Below are positions 8,788-16,847 of a stretch of 64,000 bases of DNA, piece by piece; within the stretch, counting starts at the first letter, position 1; each line of letters starts with the position of its first letter. The stretch comes from Alienimonas chondri. GTDB lineage: Bacteria; Planctomycetota; Planctomycetia; Planctomycetales; Planctomycetaceae. The notes under the pieces are model-generated. The model was given only the letters and a program-made list of their open reading frames with translations, made no database searches and was not told where the DNA came from. The stretch is from contig NZ_WTPX01000001.1 of assembly GCF_013036045.1 (NCBI RefSeq), positions 1 to 64,000 on the forward strand, read 5' to 3'. Made by a program: the position numbers and the translations under genes.

Positions 8788-9963
8788 TCAGGCCGCGTGA
8801 CGGAACGGGAGCAGCACCGGACCCTGCGCATCCGTCCGCTCGGCCGGACGGCGGATCAGGCCGTTCTTCGTCAGGCAGCGTTTCATCGCCTCCCAAACGG
8901 TCGAGACCTGCACGTCTTCCAGACAGCCGCAGTGCCCCGCGCCGGGGATCGGGCACGTTTTTTTGTAGCTGCCGGCGCAGGCGACCTCGGTTTGCAGCAA
9001 TTCGTGCTGATCGCCCGGGGGGCCGCTTCGCACCGGATCGGTACAGGTGAAGACGCCGACGACCGGGGTGTTGACCGCCGCGGCGAGGTGCATCGGACCG
9101 GTGTCGTTCGAGAGCGCCAGATCGCAGCCGGCCAACACCGCGGCCAGCTGTCGCAACGTCGTCCCGCCCGCGAGATTGATCGCTCCGCAGCCGGGGGCGA
9201 AGCGGAGGATCGCCTGCGTGACCTGTCCGCACAGGTCGACTTCGTCCGGCGCTCCGACCACGACCGGCAGTGCTCCCGTCTTGCGGAAGGCTTTCACGGC
9301 CAGCCGGGCGAACTTCTCCGGCGGCCAGCGCTTCGTGTCCCACCGCGCCCCGGGCACGAGCGCGAGCTTCAACCGGCCCGCCGGAAGGAGCGTCTGGGCG
9401 AACGCGGCGTCCGACCGCGACACGGCGATCGGCGTGGACCGATCCAGTCCGCCCATCCCCAGTTCCTCCGCGACGCGCCAGTAGCGGGCATGGGCGGGCA
9501 TCATGCGGCCGCTATCCGGCAGCGTGCGGTGCACGGCCAGCGAAGCGCCTTCGCGGGCGCTTTCCAGTCCGATCCGCATCGGGGCGCCGGTGGCCGCCGT
9601 CATCAGTCCGGTGCGGGCCAACCCCTGCAGATCGAATACCAGATCGAATCGGGCCGTCCGCAGTTCGCCCAGCAACGTGCGCCATTCCCGCCAACCGCCG
9701 CGACGTTCGAAGCGAATCACCCGATCGACCATCGGATGCGGGGCGACGAGGTCGGACAGGCCGGAGGCGATCACCCAGGTGATCTCCGCTCCCGGAAAAC
9801 GCCGCCGCAACACGCGGAGCAGCGGCATCGCCTGCACCACGTCGCCCAGGGCGCTCGGTTTGATCACGCAGACCCGCGCGGCGGTAACGCGGGCGAGACG
9901 GGACACGGGCGACGAGGGGGAACGAGGAGAGGCGGGCGGCGGGGGCGGGGCAGCGTCGGTCAT
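8788..9963 (-). CDS. Glycosyltransferase family 9 (heptosyltransferase-like)
   Basis: A 391-residue protein with the GT9 N-terminal signature VCVIKPSALGDVVQAMPLL, followed by DLVFDLQGLARTGLM, the mid-region KLALVPGARWDTKRWPPEKF and the C-terminal GGTTLRQLAAVLAGCDLALS with NDTGPMHLAAA. The family transfers ADP-heptose, or related sugars, onto lipopolysaccharide core. The first 30 residues are Pro/Ser-rich and the conserved part starts near residue 30, so the true start could be slightly downstream. ATG 9963 overlaps the stop of the DUF11 gene by 4 bp (ATGA), favouring that start and translational coupling. A C-terminal cysteine cluster (CAGSYKKTCPIPGAGHCGC) may bind a metal or form disulfides. 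Confidence 0.9.
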   Translation of the reverse strand: MTDAAPPPPPASPRSPSSPVSRLARVTAARVCVIKPSALGDVVQAMPLLRVLRRRFPGAEITWVIASGLSDLVAPHPMVDRVIRFERRGGWREWRTLLGELRTARFDLVFDLQGLARTGLMTAATGAPMRIGLESAREGASLAVHRTLPDSGRMMPAHARYWRVAEELGMGGLDRSTPIAVSRSDAAFAQTLLPAGRLKLALVPGARWDTKRWPPEKFARLAVKAFRKTGALPVVVGAPDEVDLCGQVTQAILRFAPGCGAINLAGGTTLRQLAAVLAGCDLALSNDTGPMHLAAAVNTPVVGVFTCTDPVRSGPPGDQHELLQTEVACAGSYKKTCPIPGAGHCGCLEDVQVSTVWEAMKRCLTKNGLIRRPAERTDAQGPVLLPFRHAA

Positions 9964-11924
9964 TCCGCGTCAGCGTAAACGCGGACCGGCTCGGAGCGTT
10001 TCGCCGGTTCCGGGAGATGATCGGCGGAGACGCTCAACTCGATCGCCCCGCCGCCGGCGGCGGCGCCTTCGACCAACACCTCCGCGGTGACCGTCTCGCC
10101 CGGGGCGACCTGCCGTTTGGGGTTCAAGCGGACGCCGTCGTCGATCTCGACCGCCTCAAAGTCTTCGCTGGCGCACATCAGCGCCCGCATCGAGGGGGGC
10201 AGGTGCACGTCGGCGAACAGGGCCGAGGTCGTCTCGGTGCCCGTGTTTTGCAGCGTGACCAGCACCGCGACACGCTCGCCGACCGCCAGCGGACCGTTCA
10301 ACCCGCCGATGCGCGGGGCGACGGCGGTGTAGCCGCGAACCTGCGTGGCGGCGATGAGTTCGGCCTCCGTGCGACCGTCCGATTGCAGCGCGACGACGCT
10401 TTCCCACTGACCCGCTTCCTCCGCTTTCAACTCCACGCCCAGCGTCGCGGAACGGCCGGGGTCCAATGCGGGCACTTCCCAGGAGACTTGGCGGGAAGAG
10501 GGATCGAACGTCCCTCCGTTCGTGGCGGAGGCGAAGGTCATCCCGAGCGGCACGGCTTCGACGACCCGGGCCGGGGGCGCCGCGGCGTTCGAGGCGTTCG
10601 TGACCACGTTCTCGAACGTCCCCGTGCGACCGAGGAACCGGGTCCGCGGGCCGCTGCGGGTCAGCGTGAGTTGGCGCCGGCCCACTTCGACGTTCGCCGT
10701 CGAGGCCGCCGGGGCGGCGCCCGCGGCCGTGACTTCACAGGAGAATTGAACCGGACCCGCCGCCTTGGCGACGACCGTTAGCGAAACATCGCGCGTTTCC
10801 CCGGCCCGCAGGGCGCCGAGGTCGTAGACGAGATCTTGCTCCCCGCTGGCGTGGGTTACGCCCGCCGGCAACAGCGTGCGAACGGCGGCGTCAGGGGCGT
10901 TCGCGGTGCCGGCGTTCGTGACCGTCAGATTCAGATCGAATGGACGACCTGCGCGGACTGAGCCGTTCGGCGCCGCGCTGAGCGTCAACCGCGGGGCCAG
11001 CACGGCCGTCCGTGCCGCGGCGGAGAGATCGCAGCGAACCACCGTGACGCTGCCGACGGTTCCGGCGGCGTCGGGGACCACTTTGATGCTGAATTCCCGC
11101 GTTCCGCCCGGCTGCAAGTCACCCAGCGCCCAGCGGAGCGTGCGACCGTCGAGATCCGCCCGGGGATCGGTGCCTTCCAACGTCACGCCGGCCGGCACCG
11201 GTTCCTCGACGGAGACGGACTTCGCCGGCGTGCGGCCGTCGTTGGTCACGGTAATCGTGTAAACGAAGGACTCTCCCGGTTTTGCTTCCGCGGGGGCGTT
11301 CTTGACGACGCTCAATTGGACGGCCGCGTCCGCGGGGCGGCGGTCGTCGAACTCAAGTTGGGCCGGGACGGGCTGTGCCGGAACCGGCGTCCTCGGATTC
11401 ATCGGCATGCCGGCGCCGCTCTCGCCGAAGTCCGGGTCGTCGAAATCGTCCGAAACGGATTCGCGCTCGGCGGGAGCGGGGCGAACGGGGGCGGCGGTCG
11501 GCGGGTCGGTCCAGCTATCGAAATCGACCTCCACGCCGGGCGAAACGGCCGGTTCTTCGGCTGGCCACTCCGGCGTCGGTTCGATCCGCCGCGGCTCGGT
11601 CGTGGCGTCGCGAACCGGGGCTTCGTCGAAGGCCGCACCGGCTTCGAACGCCGGGGTTTCCTCCGGCCAAGAGGCGTCGTCGCTCGGTTCGACGGCGGTC
11701 GGTTCGGTCGCGGGGGCGTCGTCGAACCAGCCGGTGTCGAGATCGACGTCGCCGGGGTTCTCGCCGAAGTCCTCGCCGAAATCGTCTGCGCCGTCCGGGG
11801 CCGCTTGCGCGACGGCGGCGGCCGCGAGGGAGCCTTCGACGGCGTCGTTGGCTTGCAACAGGGCGAACGCCCCGCCTAGCAGGGCTGTCGCCATGCCGCC
11901 CGCTTTGAGGATCGCCGCGCCCAT
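9960..11924 (-). CDS. DUF11-repeat surface/secreted protein
   Basis: A 654-residue protein. Residues 1-40 look like a signal or membrane anchor (GGMATALLGGAFALLQANDA). Residues about 40-200 are an acidic, Pro/Asp-rich low-complexity region (DDFGEDFGENPGDVDLD). From about residue 205 come four Ig-like DUF11 (COG1361) repeats with the typical VKNAPAEAKPGESFVYTITV, LRWALGDLQPGGTREFSI, FENVVTNASNAAAPPARVVE and VSWEVPALDPGRSATLGVEL wording. These repeats occur in exported surface or envelope-associated proteins. The gene is translationally coupled to the GT9 gene downstream, so the two may act in the same envelope process. No enzyme motif is visible. Confidence 0.82.
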   Translation of the reverse strand: MGAAILKAGGMATALLGGAFALLQANDAVEGSLAAAAVAQAAPDGADDFGEDFGENPGDVDLDTGWFDDAPATEPTAVEPSDDASWPEETPAFEAGAAFDEAPVRDATTEPRRIEPTPEWPAEEPAVSPGVEVDFDSWTDPPTAAPVRPAPAERESVSDDFDDPDFGESGAGMPMNPRTPVPAQPVPAQLEFDDRRPADAAVQLSVVKNAPAEAKPGESFVYTITVTNDGRTPAKSVSVEEPVPAGVTLEGTDPRADLDGRTLRWALGDLQPGGTREFSIKVVPDAAGTVGSVTVVRCDLSAAARTAVLAPRLTLSAAPNGSVRAGRPFDLNLTVTNAGTANAPDAAVRTLLPAGVTHASGEQDLVYDLGALRAGETRDVSLTVVAKAAGPVQFSCEVTAAGAAPAASTANVEVGRRQLTLTRSGPRTRFLGRTGTFENVVTNASNAAAPPARVVEAVPLGMTFASATNGGTFDPSSRQVSWEVPALDPGRSATLGVELKAEEAGQWESVVALQSDGRTEAELIAATQVRGYTAVAPRIGGLNGPLAVGERVAVLVTLQNTGTETTSALFADVHLPPSMRALMCASEDFEAVEIDDGVRLNPKRQVAPGETVTAEVLVEGAAAGGGAIELSVSADHLPEPAKRSEPVRVYADAE

Positions 11925-12030
11925 GTGTCGTGCCGTTCGGCCGGACCGAGAAAGAAACTTCGCGCTCGCAATAACATCGATCGGCGCTCGGGTGGAACCC
12001 GGTTTTCTGTCCGTCCCGCGGCAGTCCGAG

Positions 12031-12957
12031 TCACTCGGCGGGCGGCTCGGTGTGGAGTTCGCTCCACCGCAGTCCGCGTTCGACCGGTTCGATACGCAAG
12101 ACGACGCGGCCGTTCTGAAACACCCGCACCGTGCCTGTAGACTCGCTGACGGCGACGAGGATCGCGTCCGTCACCTTGGACATCGCGGCCGCCGCCCAGT
12201 GCCGGGCGCCCAGTCCCTTGGACAGCGTCAGCCCCTCGGCCGGGGCGTTGAGGTTCCGCCCGGCGCCGTGCACCAAACCGTCCGAGGCGATCACGAACGC
12301 CCCGTCCATCTGAGCGATCTCCTTGACCGACTCCTGCACGCGGGGATTGCGAATCAGGCAGTCCTTGCGGGCGTAGCCGCGGAACGGATCGTGCACCTGC
12401 TCATGGCTGAGCGTCATCACGCGTTCGTGATCCCCGACGGCGAACAGGGCGCCGACTTTTTTCCCCTCACGCCCTTCGCGGCCGATCTCCACGGCAAGAT
12501 CGACGACCTGACGCAGCGTCTCCAGCGGCACCTGCGTGTCGAGCCGCCGCAGATCGCGGGAGGTCAGCCGGGATAGGTGATCCGCGAGGCTGACGACCGA
12601 CAGCGAATCGACGCCGTGCTTCTCGAACAACGAGTACAGGCAGACGACGTTGTCGCCGCTGGCGAACAGGTCGTCCGCGATCGCTTCGAGAAGCGCCTGG
12701 GAAAGCTGCGTCTGTCGGGTCTGCGGTTCGTGTTGCAGCACGACGACCGGCAGCCCGGCCTCCTTGGCGGCGCGTTGCACCGCAGGCCGATCGGACGCGA
12801 CGATCAGTCGGGTTCGCTTGAGCAGATCCGTCCACGCGGCGAAATCCGGGGCCACGTCGGCCAGCACCAGGACCGGGGCGCCGCCGGCGTCTAACGCCGC
12901 CCGTTTCGCCGCCTTGATGAGACTGAGATCGCGTTCCTGCGTAGGGGACGGGGGCAT
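12031..12957 (-). CDS. Diadenylate cyclase (DisA_N/DAC domain) with extra N-terminal domain
   Basis: A 308-residue protein from ATG 12957. The C-terminal part (about 165-295) is a DAC domain that makes c-di-AMP from two ATP: VGALFAVGDHE, then DGA at 218-220, and GLGARH at 248-253 in place of the common RHR, followed by AAAAMSKVTDAILVAVSES. The N-terminal 160 residues lack membrane segments and form a separate domain (LIVASDRPAVQRAAKEAG). This differs from CdaA (three membrane helices) and from DisA (DNA-binding HhH C-terminus) and is closer to soluble archaeal-type DacZ arrangements. A longer reading frame upstream exists, but 12957 avoids overlap with the neighbouring gene. No c-di-AMP receptor or phosphodiesterase is visible here. 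Confidence 0.85.
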   Translation of the reverse strand: MPPSPTQERDLSLIKAAKRAALDAGGAPVLVLADVAPDFAAWTDLLKRTRLIVASDRPAVQRAAKEAGLPVVVLQHEPQTRQTQLSQALLEAIADDLFASGDNVVCLYSLFEKHGVDSLSVVSLADHLSRLTSRDLRRLDTQVPLETLRQVVDLAVEIGREGREGKKVGALFAVGDHERVMTLSHEQVHDPFRGYARKDCLIRNPRVQESVKEIAQMDGAFVIASDGLVHGAGRNLNAPAEGLTLSKGLGARHWAAAAMSKVTDAILVAVSESTGTVRVFQNGRVVLRIEPVERGLRWSELHTEPPAE

Positions 12958-13051
12958 CGAGCGAAGCGACGGGCGGCACGGCGGGCTGATCGTCAGTCTA
13001 CGACGCCCGCAACATGCTGCAAGCCGCGTGCCGTTCTCCCCCGACAGGCTT

Positions 13052-13963
13052 TCAGCGAACACTCGCGGCGGCGGTGCGGGAGACTCGCAGTTCACTCGTC
13101 GGGCCGCTCTCGATGAGGCGTTGGACATGCGTGCTCTTCAGTTTGAGCAGGCCGCCGGGGCCGCGGAAACCGATGATTTCCGCATCGACGTCCGCCCGCA
13201 GGGAAAGGATGCGACCCTTCGCGATGTCGAACTCCATCAGCCCCGCGGGGCATTTCATCGCCAGCTGTTCCTGAAACGCCGGATCGACCGGCGGGGGCAG
13301 GGGGGTGACCTTCACCGTGATCGTGGCGATGCCGTCTTCGACCTTCGTCAGCGTGGACAGGCGCCGCAGTTTCCAGGGCTTGAGCAGCTGCCCTTCCTGC
13401 ACGCGGACGGTGAGCATTTCGGTCCACGTTTCGCCCACGGTCACCGGCTCGACCGGCATATGGGGATACAGATCGCGGTAGGCGTCGGTCGCTTTTTCGG
13501 CATCCAGATCCTCCATGCCGGGCAGCAGGCTCTTGGCGTGGGTGACCTCGCCGAGTTCGGAGACCGTCAACTCTCCCAACGGCGCCTTGGCGACGGCGTC
13601 GACCGCTTGGTAGCCGTCCGCGACGGGTTCGGTCGACTCGCTGTCGTAGCCGGTCGGCGGCTCAAGATTGAACTGGGCGGACAGCTTCACCTTTTCGCTG
13701 GTGACGCGGAGCACGCCGGCCGTGCCGGGTTTGGCGTCGGCGGGCAGCGGCAGCACGTCGATCCGCTGCACGGTCGTCCCGCCGTTCCGGACGATCTGGG
13801 CGTTGCCCTGCATCAGGCTGTCGATCGTGACGGCCGTCGTGATCTCGTGCCGCAGGCTCTCGCCCGGCGCGAATTGATAGCGAAGCAGATGAGCGCCCGC
13901 GTCGCCGTCGGCGGTTTCCCCGAACGGGGACAGGGCGAGGGCGACGAGCAGCAACGGGGTCAC
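13052..13963 (-). CDS. Secreted protein of unknown function (DUF6263-like)
   Basis: A 303-residue protein starting at GTG 13963 with a short hydrophobic signal (MTPLLLVALALSPFGETADG). The mature part begins with LLRYQFAPGESLRHEITTAV, uses repeated strand-rich segments, and contains VTVGETWTEMLTVRV and MEFDIAKGRILSL. This layout matches planctomycete exported proteins sometimes annotated DUF6263, which is my recollection rather than a search result. It has no catalytic signature. It lies between NAD kinase and the diadenylate cyclase on the same strand, with a tandem repeat array in its upstream leader. Confidence 0.7.
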   Translation of the reverse strand: MTPLLLVALALSPFGETADGDAGAHLLRYQFAPGESLRHEITTAVTIDSLMQGNAQIVRNGGTTVQRIDVLPLPADAKPGTAGVLRVTSEKVKLSAQFNLEPPTGYDSESTEPVADGYQAVDAVAKAPLGELTVSELGEVTHAKSLLPGMEDLDAEKATDAYRDLYPHMPVEPVTVGETWTEMLTVRVQEGQLLKPWKLRRLSTLTKVEDGIATITVKVTPLPPPVDPAFQEQLAMKCPAGLMEFDIAKGRILSLRADVDAEIIGFRGPGGLLKLKSTHVQRLIESGPTSELRVSRTAAASVR

Positions 13964-14015
13964 GGCGGAGGCTCCGGGCGCGAAGGAAGACGTGCCGCGG
14001 GGCGTAGCAGATCGA

Positions 14016-14105
14016 GGTTGAAGGTGGAAAGGTTGAAGGTGGAAAGGTTGAAGGTGGAAAGGTTGAAGGTGGAAAGGTTGAAGGTGGAAAGGTTGAAGGT
14101 GGAAA
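14016..14105. repeat. Six-copy 15-bp tandem repeat
   Basis: Six exact copies of GGTTGAAGGTGGAAA follow each other without a gap between the NAD kinase gene and the start of the secreted-protein gene. The array is purine-rich on the plus strand and markedly less GC-rich than its surroundings. A unit length divisible by three keeps reading frames open through it, which creates spurious KVERL-repeat frames. No spacers are present, so it is not a CRISPR array. Confidence 0.97.
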
Positions 14106-14172
14106 GGAGGGACGACCTGAACAGCGAGTCACCCGATACGGAACGCCGCTGACCCGGCCGCCTCGTTCTACG

Positions 14173-14198
14173 ACCTTCCACCTGACACCTTCCACCTG
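14173..14198. repeat. Two direct ACCTTCCACCTG copies, opposite in sense to the nearby array
   Basis: ACCTTCCACCTG occurs at 14173-14184 and 14187-14198, period 14 bp. Its reverse complement contains AGGTGGAA, shared with every unit of the 15-bp array 70 bp away, so transcripts of this intergenic stretch could pair across the gap. It ends just before the NAD kinase stop codon. Confidence 0.75.
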
Positions 14199-14201
14199 GT
14201 T

Positions 14202-15086
14202 CTACCGGCGATACCGCGGCTGGCCGCCCCAGCCGAGCTTGTTGTGCAGCGCCGCGTAGAAGCTGGCCCCGGGGAGCTTCACCAGCGGGCAGGTCACTTC
14301 CGCGGCGGTCAGTTCCAGCACGTCGCCGCAGGTCATCGGGAGGCGGGTGCGGCCGTCGATCGTGGCGGTGGCGCCGTCGCATTCGTTCTGCAGCGCCAGC
14401 GTGTAGGTCGCGTCCGCCACGTCGACCAACGGACGCACCGTGAGCGTGTGCGGGCAGATGGGGGTGACCACGAAGGCCCGCAAGTCCTGCCGCAAAATCG
14501 GCCCGCCGGCGGAGAGGTTGTGGGCCGTGCTGCCGACCGGCGTGCTGACGATCAGCCCGTCGCCATTGTAGGTGGTGACGGGGACGCCGCCGATTTCCAG
14601 CCGCACCTCGATCATGTGCAGCGTGCGGCTCGTCACGGCGAGTTCGTTCAGCCCGAGGAAACCTTCGTTCCCGCCGGGAGCGCCGTCGACATCCACATAT
14701 TCTCCGCCGCGCCGCAGCCGCACGCGGAACATCAGGTGCTCGCGGATTTCGTAGCGGCGCTCGATCAACTCGTCGAAGCGATCGAAGAACTCATCCGGGG
14801 CAAGGTCCGCCAGAAACCCCAGGCGCCCGAGGTTGACCCCCAGCAGCGGCACCTGTTTCGTGCCGAACATGCGGCAGGCCCGCAGGATCGCCCCGTCCCC
14901 GCCCAGGACCACGGCCATCTCAGTCCCCTGCGGCGCGACGTGGAGATCGTCGTCCAGCGCCGCGGCGAGCAGTTCCACGTCGGCCCGGTCCTGCAGGAAA
15001 CGATTCACCTCCCGCCACGCGGAGCGAACGCGGTCGCTGCCGTCGCGGGCCAGCACGACCAGCCGGAGGGGATCGGCGGGGGGCAC
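14202..15086 (-). CDS. nadK: NAD kinase
   Basis: A 294-residue ATP-dependent NAD kinase, the cytosolic enzyme making NADP. The nucleotide motif GGDG is at 62-65 (VVLGGDGAILRA), the conserved NE pair at 147-148 (GLNELAVTS), and the third signature YNGDGLIVSTPVGSTAH at about 173-189, with His in place of the frequent Tyr in GSTAY. The C-terminal CPHTLTVRPLV and DGRTRLPMTCGD match the family. Length is normal. It is transcribed away from the next gene at 15153, so its promoter is within the 66-bp divergent gap. Confidence 0.96.
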   Translation of the reverse strand: MPPADPLRLVVLARDGSDRVRSAWREVNRFLQDRADVELLAAALDDDLHVAPQGTEMAVVLGGDGAILRACRMFGTKQVPLLGVNLGRLGFLADLAPDEFFDRFDELIERRYEIREHLMFRVRLRRGGEYVDVDGAPGGNEGFLGLNELAVTSRTLHMIEVRLEIGGVPVTTYNGDGLIVSTPVGSTAHNLSAGGPILRQDLRAFVVTPICPHTLTVRPLVDVADATYTLALQNECDGATATIDGRTRLPMTCGDVLELTAAEVTCPLVKLPGASFYAALHNKLGWGGQPRYRR

Positions 15087-15152
15087 GGGCAGTTCGAGAA
15101 CGAGGGGGGAAACGACTCCCGATTGTGGACCGCGGGGGGCGAACCCTCAACA

Positions 15153-15926
15153 ATGCCTCTCCCGGAATGCCCACGCATTGCCGTCACGCCCGTCGGATCG
15201 CCCGTTCTGAATTTTCTTGCACACGCCGTTCCCCTGCTCGGGACGGACGACGCCCACGGCATCGATGGTCACTTGGCGCTGCGCGTCGCGGGGACGGGAA
15301 CCCCGGACATGCTCAGCGTCGCCGATCGCCGGGTGCGGCTGCGGGAACGGATGTTGAAGCATGACGACGCCGACCCACGCCTCGCCGCGTTCTGCGACGG
15401 CGTGCGTCGCCACCTCCATGACGACGGCTGGTTCCACTCGACCCGAGCCTTCGCCGAAGTGACCGCGCACCTCGGCGTGACGCTGCGGGAGACGTTCGGC
15501 CCTGGCGACGGGTTTCGCAGCGGGTTTCTGGGCCATATCGGCATGGAGATGCTGCTGGACGACGTTCTCCGCGAGCGCATCCCCGGCTGCCTGGACCGCT
15601 ACTACGACGCCGTTGACGCGGTCGATCCGGAGGAGGTTCAGGCGCTCGTCGATCGCCTGCATCCGACCGGCACCGACCGACTGGCGAAGCTGATCCGCGG
15701 CTTCCGCGAGGCACGCTTCCTCGAAGACTACGCCGACCCGAGCCGCTTGTTGTTTCGCATGAATCAGGTCTGCAAGCGGGTGAAGCTGACGCCGCTGCCG
15801 GAGGAGGCGTCGGGCGTGTTGGCGGAGGCGCGGACGATGGTGGATGATCGGCGGTTCGATCTGCTGCCCCCGGCCCGCTACGACTGGCCGGCGGTCGCGC
15901 TCCCGCCGCTCTCCGACGTCCCCTGA
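15153..15926 (+). CDS. Protein resembling ACP phosphodiesterase (DUF479-like)
   Basis: A 257-residue protein from ATG 15153. After about 19 residues it has LNFLAHAVPLL, matching the MNFLAH opening of the acyl-carrier-protein phosphodiesterase/DUF479 family, and later RLRERMLKHDDADPRLAAFCDGVRRHLHDDGWFHST, recalling the family's LAGVRLHRAIDRFTDTHP region in position though not closely in sequence. Helix-rich throughout with several His/Asp pairs that could bind a metal. Relation to the family is weak and function is unproven. It ends 5 bp before the epimerase gene, so the two probably share an operon. Confidence 0.6.
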   Translation: MPLPECPRIAVTPVGSPVLNFLAHAVPLLGTDDAHGIDGHLALRVAGTGTPDMLSVADRRVRLRERMLKHDDADPRLAAFCDGVRRHLHDDGWFHSTRAFAEVTAHLGVTLRETFGPGDGFRSGFLGHIGMEMLLDDVLRERIPGCLDRYYDAVDAVDPEEVQALVDRLHPTGTDRLAKLIRGFREARFLEDYADPSRLLFRMNQVCKRVKLTPLPEEASGVLAEARTMVDDRRFDLLPPARYDWPAVALPPLSDVP

Positions 15927-15931
15927 CACCG

Positions 15932-16771
15932 ATGAAATACGGACTGAACCTGCTGCTCTGGACGCCCGAAGTCACTGCGGAGCACGCTCCGCTGCTGGCG
16001 GACGTGAAGAAGTGGGGCTACGACGGGGCGGAGCTGCCGCTGTTCGCCGGCGACGGATCGACCGGCGCGGCGCTCGGCAAGATGTGCGACGACGCCGGCC
16101 TCGCTCGGACCGCCGTGACCGTCTGCGACGCGGACCACGATCCGATCTCCACGGACGCCGCCGTGCGGGCCGCGGCGGCGGATCACCTCAAGCAGATCCT
16201 CGATTGCTGCGCCGCGGCGGGCGTCGAAACGCTTTGTGGACCATTACATTCCGCCCTCGGCAAGTTCAGCGGCTCGGGGCGCACCGAGGAGGAATGGAAG
16301 CGGGCCGTCGACGTCCTCGCCGAGGTCGCCGATCACGCCCAGAGCGTCGGCGTGACCGTCGCCGTCGAGGCGATCAACCGCTTCGAGTGCTACTTCCTGA
16401 ACGCCCAGACGGACGTCGCCGACTTCGCCGCCGCCGTGAACAAGCCGGCGCTCGGCTGCATGTACGACACCTTCCACGCGAACCTCGAAGAAAAGAACGT
16501 CCCCGCCGCGATCCGGCACGTGAAGGACCAACTGCGGCACGTTCACATCTCCGAGAACGACCGCAGCACCCCCGGCGAGGGTCAGGTGCACTGGGACGAG
16601 ACATTCGCCGCGCTGAAGGAGATTGGCTACGACGGCTGGATGGTCATCGAAGCGTTCGGCCTGGCGATGCCGGAACTGGCGGAGCCGACGAAGATCTGGC
16701 GGCGGATGTATCCCACCGAGGAGCATCTCGCCGTGAACGGCCTCGCCTTCATGAAGCAGCACGCGGAATAA
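15932..16771 (+). CDS. TIM-barrel sugar isomerase/epimerase (tagatose/psicose 3-epimerase-like)
   Basis: A 279-residue xylose-isomerase-like TIM barrel. Opening MKYGLNLLLWTPEV and GYDGAELPLF are typical of D-tagatose/D-psicose 3-epimerases and hydroxypyruvate-isomerase relatives. The four metal ligands of the fold are visible: Glu in VTVAVEAINRFE, Asp in CMYDTFHANLEE, His in LRHVHISEND, and Glu in DGWMVIEAFG. The divalent metal would hold the ketose during proton transfer at C3. Exact substrate cannot be set from sequence. The start codon follows the upstream stop by 5 bp; a strong hairpin terminator follows the gene. Confidence 0.88.
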   Translation: MKYGLNLLLWTPEVTAEHAPLLADVKKWGYDGAELPLFAGDGSTGAALGKMCDDAGLARTAVTVCDADHDPISTDAAVRAAAADHLKQILDCCAAAGVETLCGPLHSALGKFSGSGRTEEEWKRAVDVLAEVADHAQSVGVTVAVEAINRFECYFLNAQTDVADFAAAVNKPALGCMYDTFHANLEEKNVPAAIRHVKDQLRHVHISENDRSTPGEGQVHWDETFAALKEIGYDGWMVIEAFGLAMPELAEPTKIWRRMYPTEEHLAVNGLAFMKQHAE

Positions 16772-16791
16772 GCTACGGTTCCTGAAAGCCA

Positions 16792-16824
16792 ATTGTCCCG
16801 GACGCTTCAGGCGTCCGGGACAAT
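16792..16824. terminator. Strong hairpin after the sugar epimerase gene
   Basis: ATTGTCCCGGACGC-TTCAG-GCGTCCGGGACAAT is a perfect 14-bp stem with a 5-nt loop, 20 bp beyond the stop codon and 24 bp before the hemQ start. No T-run follows. The CCCGGACGC/GCGTCCGGG core is shared with the hairpin at 34309-34345. Confidence 0.8.
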
Positions 16825-16847
16825 CTCGATCAACCAGAAATCAGTCT

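Noticed and set aside
14016-14105. The tandem array considered as a CRISPR
   Set aside because: Units are contiguous with no spacers and 15 bp is too short; no cas genes are nearby.
12650-14152. A plus-strand frame with KVERL repeats resembling a coiled coil
   Set aside because: The repeat comes from reading the 15-bp tandem DNA array, and the rest is antisense to the real minus-strand genes.
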